This document shows, in pieces, positions 7,151-10,717 of a DNA stretch of 10,717 nt. Under the pieces are notes generated by a model, which saw nothing but the letters and a program-made list of their open reading frames with translations, searched no databases and was not told where the DNA came from. This DNA is from Lachnospiraceae bacterium (GTDB lineage Bacteria > Bacillota > Clostridia > Lachnospirales > Lachnospiraceae), in assembly GCA_009774535.1 (NCBI GenBank), contig VSNY01000135.1, positions 1 through 10,717 of the forward strand, read 5' to 3'. A program made the translations under genes and the position numbers. Position 1 is the first letter of the stretch. The number at the start of each line of letters is the position of its first letter.

Positions 7151-8475
7151 TTGCCATCCTCCTTCCGCTCACGGATAAAAAATTTCAGCGCCGTCCCGCG
7201 GAACCCGAACGCTTCGCGAATCCGGTTCTCCAGATATCTTAAGTACGTAAAATGCATCAGATCTTTGTAATTAACAAAAATCACAAACGTCGGCGGCTTT
7301 ACCGCTACCTGCGTCATATAATAAATCTTTAACCGTTTCCCTTTGTCCGACGGCGGCTGCTGCATCGCTACCGCTTCCGTAACAATCTCATTCAGCACTC
7401 CGGTTGCAACACGCATATTGTTATTCTGGATCACCAGATCAATCCGTTCAAACATCTTATTGAGCCGCTGCCCGGTCTTTGCGGAAATAAACATAATCTC
7501 CGCATACGCCATAAAACTCAGTACCTGGCGGATGCGCTGCGTCTGGCGGTAAATCGTCTTGTCATCTTTTTCCACAAGATCCCATTTGTTGACGGCAATT
7601 ATAATTCCTTTGCCCCGTTCATGAGCAATGCCTGCAATTTTTGCGTCCTGCTCCGTCACGCCCTCCACGCCGTCGATCATTAAAATCACCACGTCCGCGC
7701 GTTCCACGGCGGTCACCGCGCGGATAATGCTGTAGCGCTCAATCTCTTCCTTAATCTTATTTTTCCGGCGAATCCCGGCCGTATCGATAAAAACATATTC
7801 CTGTCCGTGATACGTTACTTCCGTATCAACCGCGTCACGCGTCGTCCCGGCGATATCCGATACAATCACGCGGTCCTTGCCGCACAGCTTATTTACCAGA
7901 GAAGACTTGCCTGTGTTCGGTTTTCCTACAATCGCGATCTTTGGCCGTTCATCCGCTTCCTCTTCTTTCTGATTCGCAGGAAAATACTTTACAATCTCAT
8001 CCAATAAATCTCCCAGCCCCAGTCTGGACGCTGCCGAAATCGGCACCGGCTCTCCCAGGCCCAGGTTATAAAACTCATAGACGTCCATCATAAATTTTTG
8101 AAAATGATCGACCTTATTGACCGCCAGCACGACCGGTTTTTTCGAGCGGCGCAAAAGATCCGCCACCTTCGCATCCGCGTCCACCAGCCCCTGGCGCACA
8201 TCCGTAATCATAATAATTACATCTGCCGTATCGATCGCAATCTGCGCCTGCTCGCGCATCTGCGACAAAATCACATCTTTGCTCTCCGGTTCAATTCCTC
8301 CGGTATCAATCATCGTAAAGTCCCGGTCTGTCCAGGACACATCCGCATAAATCCGGTCCCTGGTCACTCCCGGCGTATCCTGCACAATCGAAATCCTGGC
8401 CCCGGCCAGCGCATTAAACAGCGTAGACTTTCCTACATTCGGACGGCCTACGATTGCTACAATCGGTTTGCTCAT
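7147..8475 (-). CDS. der: Ribosome biogenesis GTPase Der (EngA)
   Basis: A 442-residue double-GTPase needed for assembly of the 50S ribosomal subunit. Domain 1 has GRPNVGKST at residues 10-18, DTGG at 57-60, NKVD at 120-123 and a SAAS stretch at 147-150. Domain 2 has GKPNTGKSS at 184-192, DTAG at 231-234, NKWD at 296-299 and a later SAKTG. A KH-like C-terminal domain follows, ending in a basic tail. Two ATGs stand close together at 8481 and 8475. The AAAGGAG site directly abuts the first, leaving no spacer, and is six bases from the second, so the start at 8475 (MSKPIVAIVG) is chosen. It is the second gene of the cluster, after the radical-SAM gene, a pairing common in Clostridia. All key GTPase residues appear intact. 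Confidence 0.98.
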   Translation of the reverse strand: MSKPIVAIVGRPNVGKSTLFNALAGARISIVQDTPGVTRDRIYADVSWTDRDFTMIDTGGIEPESKDVILSQMREQAQIAIDTADVIIMITDVRQGLVDADAKVADLLRRSKKPVVLAVNKVDHFQKFMMDVYEFYNLGLGEPVPISAASRLGLGDLLDEIVKYFPANQKEEEADERPKIAIVGKPNTGKSSLVNKLCGKDRVIVSDIAGTTRDAVDTEVTYHGQEYVFIDTAGIRRKNKIKEEIERYSIIRAVTAVERADVVILMIDGVEGVTEQDAKIAGIAHERGKGIIIAVNKWDLVEKDDKTIYRQTQRIRQVLSFMAYAEIMFISAKTGQRLNKMFERIDLVIQNNNMRVATGVLNEIVTEAVAMQQPPSDKGKRLKIYYMTQVAVKPPTFVIFVNYKDLMHFTYLRYLENRIREAFGFRGTALKFFIRERKEDGK

Positions 8476-8546
8476 GTTCATCTCCTTTAGTTGAAACCCG
8501 CCAGAGCCTCCGCTGTTCCATCCGGAAACTCAAGACTGGCTGCGGA

Positions 8547-9920
8547 TCATCTGCTGGCAGGCAAAAACAGTGCATCATATAAATCCTGTCCGTTAGAGTT
8601 TACAATAACTGTTTTGACTTGTAAAGCATTTTTCAGCTCCGATACGGTCATATCGTCCAAAAAAGTCTCCTCCCCGCTGCGCAACATACTGCATGGCAGC
8701 AGCAGACGGTCTCCCAGATCTTTGTCTTTTAACTGATGCAGCAGATCCTGTCCCGTTAAAAGACCTGCAACCGTAATCTGTTCTCCAAAAAAATCATTGC
8801 GTATCGCAAATACCTGGATACGTTTGTGCGGATACCGCTGCATAAATTCCCGCGCCAGCAGTTCCAGATACGGAGCCGCCAGCTTGCCGGTTGCGATGGA
8901 AATAAGCTCTTCCTGTGCGCCGTAACCTGCTTTCCCGCAAGATCCGCTTCCCTCTGACGAACTGCCAAAACAGCCGCGGTCTGCCCGCATCGCTTCCCGG
9001 AACTCGTCCAGCAGCAGACGCAGCATACCTACACCGTTTTCCAGCTGCAAATAACCGTCATAACGATCTGCCGGCGGCAATTCCTCCCCAGCCAGCAAAT
9101 ACCATTCGTCAGAAGCATGGACAAAATGGATTCCCCAGCGTTCCATACAAACTGCCTGCCAGCGGTGGATCATCTGCAGCACCTGGGCAGCATCCTGCCG
9201 GTCAAACAATTCCAAAGGGTACAGCCCGTCCCGGTACCGGGTCAGACCCGCCGGAACTACGGACACGCTGCGCATATGCGGGATATACGCTGTCAGCTTT
9301 TCTATGCTGTATTCCAGCTCTTTACCGTCATTGATCCCTTTGCAAAGTACAATCTGTCCGTTCATTTCCATCCCTGCTTCATACAAACGGCGCATTTTGT
9401 CCAGCGCCTCGCCTGCAAAACGGTTATTTAACATGTTGCAACGCAGCTGCGGATTCATCGTATGAACCGAGATATTGACGGGCGTTAATTTATACAAGAT
9501 CATCCGTTCCAGATCCTGTTCCTTCATATTTGTAAGCGTGATATAATTGCCCTGCAAAAAAGAGAGTCTGGAATCATCGTCTTTAAAATACAGCGTCTTA
9601 CGCATACCAGGCGGCATTTGGTCAATAAAGCAAAAAATGCATTGATTGCGGCACGAGCGGTAGTCATCCATCAGGCCGTTTTCAAATTCTATGCCCAGGT
9701 CTTCATCGTATTCCTTTTCGATTTCATATTCCCATTCTTCCCCATCCGGCTTTTGGATCGTTACCGTAATAAATTCTTCATTAAGCTGGTAGCGGTAGTC
9801 AAAGACATCTTCGATCGCTGTCTGATTGACAGACAGCAGGACGTCCCCCGGTTCAATTTCCAGCTCCTGCGCAATGCTGCCTGGAAGAATGCGGGTAATT
9901 TTATGTGATTTTTCTGGCAT
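8547..9920 (-). CDS. PDZ / radical SAM / DUF512 protein (TIGR03279-like)
   Basis: A 457-residue protein, first gene of the cluster. Residues about 5-60 form a PDZ-like domain (ILPGSIAQELEIEPGD). Then comes CRNQCIFCF with cysteines C90, C94 and C97, the CX3CX2C iron-sulfur ligand set of radical S-adenosylmethionine enzymes. The C-terminal part matches what I know of DUF512, including SVVPAGLTRYRDGLYPLE-like and RYDGYLQLENGVGM-like stretches. The reaction and substrate of this family are unknown. The ATG at 9920 follows AAGGAA about ten bases upstream. The TGA at 8547-8549 is followed by 19 sense codons in the same frame ending in TAA at 8487-8489, just before the der ribosome binding site, so the gene may once have been longer or the stop may be recent. 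Linkage to der is conserved in Clostridia but no functional tie is shown. Cytoplasmic; no membrane segment seen. Confidence 0.93.
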   Translation of the reverse strand: MPEKSHKITRILPGSIAQELEIEPGDVLLSVNQTAIEDVFDYRYQLNEEFITVTIQKPDGEEWEYEIEKEYDEDLGIEFENGLMDDYRSCRNQCIFCFIDQMPPGMRKTLYFKDDDSRLSFLQGNYITLTNMKEQDLERMILYKLTPVNISVHTMNPQLRCNMLNNRFAGEALDKMRRLYEAGMEMNGQIVLCKGINDGKELEYSIEKLTAYIPHMRSVSVVPAGLTRYRDGLYPLELFDRQDAAQVLQMIHRWQAVCMERWGIHFVHASDEWYLLAGEELPPADRYDGYLQLENGVGMLRLLLDEFREAMRADRGCFGSSSEGSGSCGKAGYGAQEELISIATGKLAAPYLELLAREFMQRYPHKRIQVFAIRNDFFGEQITVAGLLTGQDLLHQLKDKDLGDRLLLPCSMLRSGEETFLDDMTVSELKNALQVKTVIVNSNGQDLYDALFLPASR

Positions 9921-10028
9921 CGTCTGATTTCCTTATTCTTTCTTAGTTTTTAGTATTTGCTGTTTGGGAAGATTGTATGCTGTCATTATCGGAGACTGCG
10001 GGGGCAAGGGCGGATTTTATCTGCCATT

Positions 10029-10057
10029 AGTATAAAGAACATCCGAAAAAAAATCAA
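10029..10057 (-). promoter_or_regulatory. Main promoter of the DUF512-der-plsY-gpsA(-fol) cluster
   Basis: On the minus strand TTGATT (10057-10052) and TATACT (10034-10029) lie exactly 17 bases apart, a good sigma-A-type pair (four of six and five of six). Transcription would begin near 10022, about 100 bases before the ATG at 9920. It is the best-scoring promoter I see for the nine-gene run. Confidence 0.6.
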
Positions 10058-10228
10058 GCATTACCAGAAGAGAGTTTTTTCTATCCATAAAATATTTTTT
10101 TGTTTTCCATAGATCATTATTTCCTTTCCAGAGTTTAAAATAATAATACACGACTGTATAAAAAAGAAGGTATTTTTAGTATTATTGATCTGAACGGCTT
10201 GGCATGTATAGCAATAAAAATTATTTTC

Positions 10229-10237
10229 TGTTATAAT
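10229..10237 (+). promoter_or_regulatory. Extended -10 promoter for the Uma2 gene
   Basis: TGTTATAAT carries a perfect TATAAT (10232-10237) preceded by TG one base upstream, the extended -10 form that needs little from the -35. The region 17 bases upstream (10209-10214) matches only three of six. Transcription would start near 10244, about 28 bases before the ATG, leaving room for the ribosome binding site at 10253-10260. Confidence 0.55.
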
Positions 10238-10271
10238 AAATCTATCATAATAAGGGAAGGCAGGTAAATAT

Positions 10272-10688
10272 ATGGACTTAAATTTACAAATCACAGATAT
10301 GGCCGGAGCCAGGCCGGAGCATTCAACAGTTATTGTTAATTTTGTTGCTGCGGTAAGAAAACAATTAATGAATAGCACCTGTTATGTTTTCTCTGATAAT
10401 ATCCAATATAGATTTCAAACGGATGAAGGAGACTGCAAAATAGTAATACCCGACGCTTCGATCAATTGTCGAATCAAATCGAGACGCGGGAGTACATTTA
10501 TCGATGCTCCCCGCTTTGTTATGGAAGTATTATCAGATTCAACAGAAAACTATGACCGGAATGAAAAAAAAGAACTGTACAGAGAGCAGGAGGTAGACGA
10601 GTATTGGATCGTTGACTGGCGAAAAAAGCAAGTCGAGATCTATAAGTATGAAAGCATTGTAGAACCTGCAGGGTGCAAAAGGGCATAG
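10272..10688 (+). CDS. Short Uma2-family (DUF820) PD-(D/E)XK nuclease-fold protein
   Basis: Encodes 138 residues. The Uma2 core is clear: MAGARPEHS (residues 10-18) matches the family's 'MAxAxPxH' segment, then PDASI with D61, FVMEVLSDST with E85, a lysine in NEKKELY (K99/K100) and EYWIVDW at 110-116. D61, E85 and the lysine fit the PD-(D/E)XK nuclease triad. Family members usually have about 180-200 residues. Here the N-terminal 'YELIDGE' strand is replaced by a short MDLNLQI start with an in-frame stop at 10251-10253, and the C-terminal strands after VEIYKYE (121-127) are cut off by a TAG. It could be a compact functional form or a remnant trimmed at both ends. An AGGGAAGG site precedes the ATG at 10272 by 11 bases. 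A 9-bp direct repeat (10301-10309 and 10312-10320) encodes the AGARPE part. Biological role of the family is unsettled; many copies ride with mobile DNA. Confidence 0.75.
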   Translation: MDLNLQITDMAGARPEHSTVIVNFVAAVRKQLMNSTCYVFSDNIQYRFQTDEGDCKIVIPDASINCRIKSRRGSTFIDAPRFVMEVLSDSTENYDRNEKKELYREQEVDEYWIVDWRKKQVEIYKYESIVEPAGCKRA

Positions 10689-10697
10689 AATCCCCCT

Positions 10698-10717
10698 CCC
10701 CACGAAAAGGGGCTTTT
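10698..10717 (+). terminator. Possible weak terminator after the Uma2 gene, cut by window end
   Basis: CCCC (10698-10701) and GGGG (10709-10712) could pair across a 7-base loop and are followed by CTTTT at the window edge, ten bases after the Uma2 stop. The four-base stem is short and the T-run is cut off, so this is tentative. Confidence 0.25.

Larger units (their letters stand above)
9921..10271. other. Divergent intergenic region (351 bp)
   Basis: This AT-rich region separates the minus-strand cluster from the plus-strand Uma2 gene. It holds a promoter for each direction, a leader of roughly 100 bases before the radical-SAM gene, and no gene I can support. The leader contains a GC-rich patch (9997-10013) but I find no strong hairpin or recognisable riboswitch. 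A minus-strand open frame across 10061-10378 runs into the Uma2 gene and looks accidental. Confidence 0.6.

Noticed and set aside
8500..8549. Selenocysteine insertion at the DUF512 TGA
   Set aside because: A GCCAG/CTGGC pairing with an inner TTCC/GGAA can be drawn downstream, but it is weak and lies after the conserved part of the protein, where a selenocysteine would have no evident role.
10142..10186. AATAATAC / GTATTATT inverted repeat with an inner TAAAAA / TTTTTA pair
   Set aside because: Made almost wholly of A and T in an AT-rich spacer, with a 29-base gap; expected by chance.
10061..10378. Minus-strand open frame of 105 codons before and inside the Uma2 gene
   Set aside because: It starts inside the Uma2 coding region, crosses both promoters, has low-complexity AT-driven composition, and resembles nothing I recognise.

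Overview
The window looks like chromosomal DNA of a Gram-positive anaerobe of the class Clostridia, most likely a Lachnospiraceae-type gut bacterium. The basis is the linkage of a DUF512 radical-SAM protein, der, plsY and gpsA, the fused FolB-FolK enzyme, and the purine-rich Shine-Dalgarno sites. Species cannot be called. I found no rRNA, tRNA, CRISPR array, intact insertion sequence or phage gene.

Core (784-9920, all minus strand): nine intact genes run in one direction with short gaps or overlaps: DUF512 radical SAM protein, der, plsY, gpsA, folC, folE, folP, folBK and a CPBP-family membrane protease. Der-PlsY (ATGA), FolC-FolE (8 bp) and FolBK-CPBP (14 bp) overlap, which suggests translational coupling. 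A good sigma-A-like promoter lies before the first gene (10029-10057). Weaker internal candidates precede folC and folBK. The first half covers ribosome assembly (Der) and the glycerol-phosphate/phosphatidic-acid entry to phospholipids (GpsA makes sn-glycerol-3-phosphate, PlsY acylates it). The second half covers most of de novo folate synthesis: FolE opens GTP, FolB and FolK process the pterin, FolP joins it to p-aminobenzoate, and FolC adds glutamate. The dihydroneopterin triphosphate pyrophosphatase, p-aminobenzoate and dihydrofolate reductase genes are not in the window.

Left flank (1-783): base composition drops abruptly to AT-rich right after the CPBP stop. The only recognisable content is the C-terminal part of an acyltransferase-3 membrane protein without its N-terminal half, so this looks like a recombination or deletion scar. 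Positions 1-257 hold no gene I can support.

Right flank (9921-10717): an AT-rich divergent intergenic region carries promoters in both directions. It is followed by a short plus-strand Uma2-family (PD-(D/E)XK nuclease fold) gene that lacks the usual N- and C-terminal parts but keeps the nuclease core.

I do not see a clearly new multi-gene system. The items most worth a second look are the CPBP protease attached to the folate genes, an 11-bp perfect hairpin in the folP-folBK gap, an in-frame TGA that may cut the DUF512 gene short just before der, and the trimmed Uma2 gene with its strong promoter.
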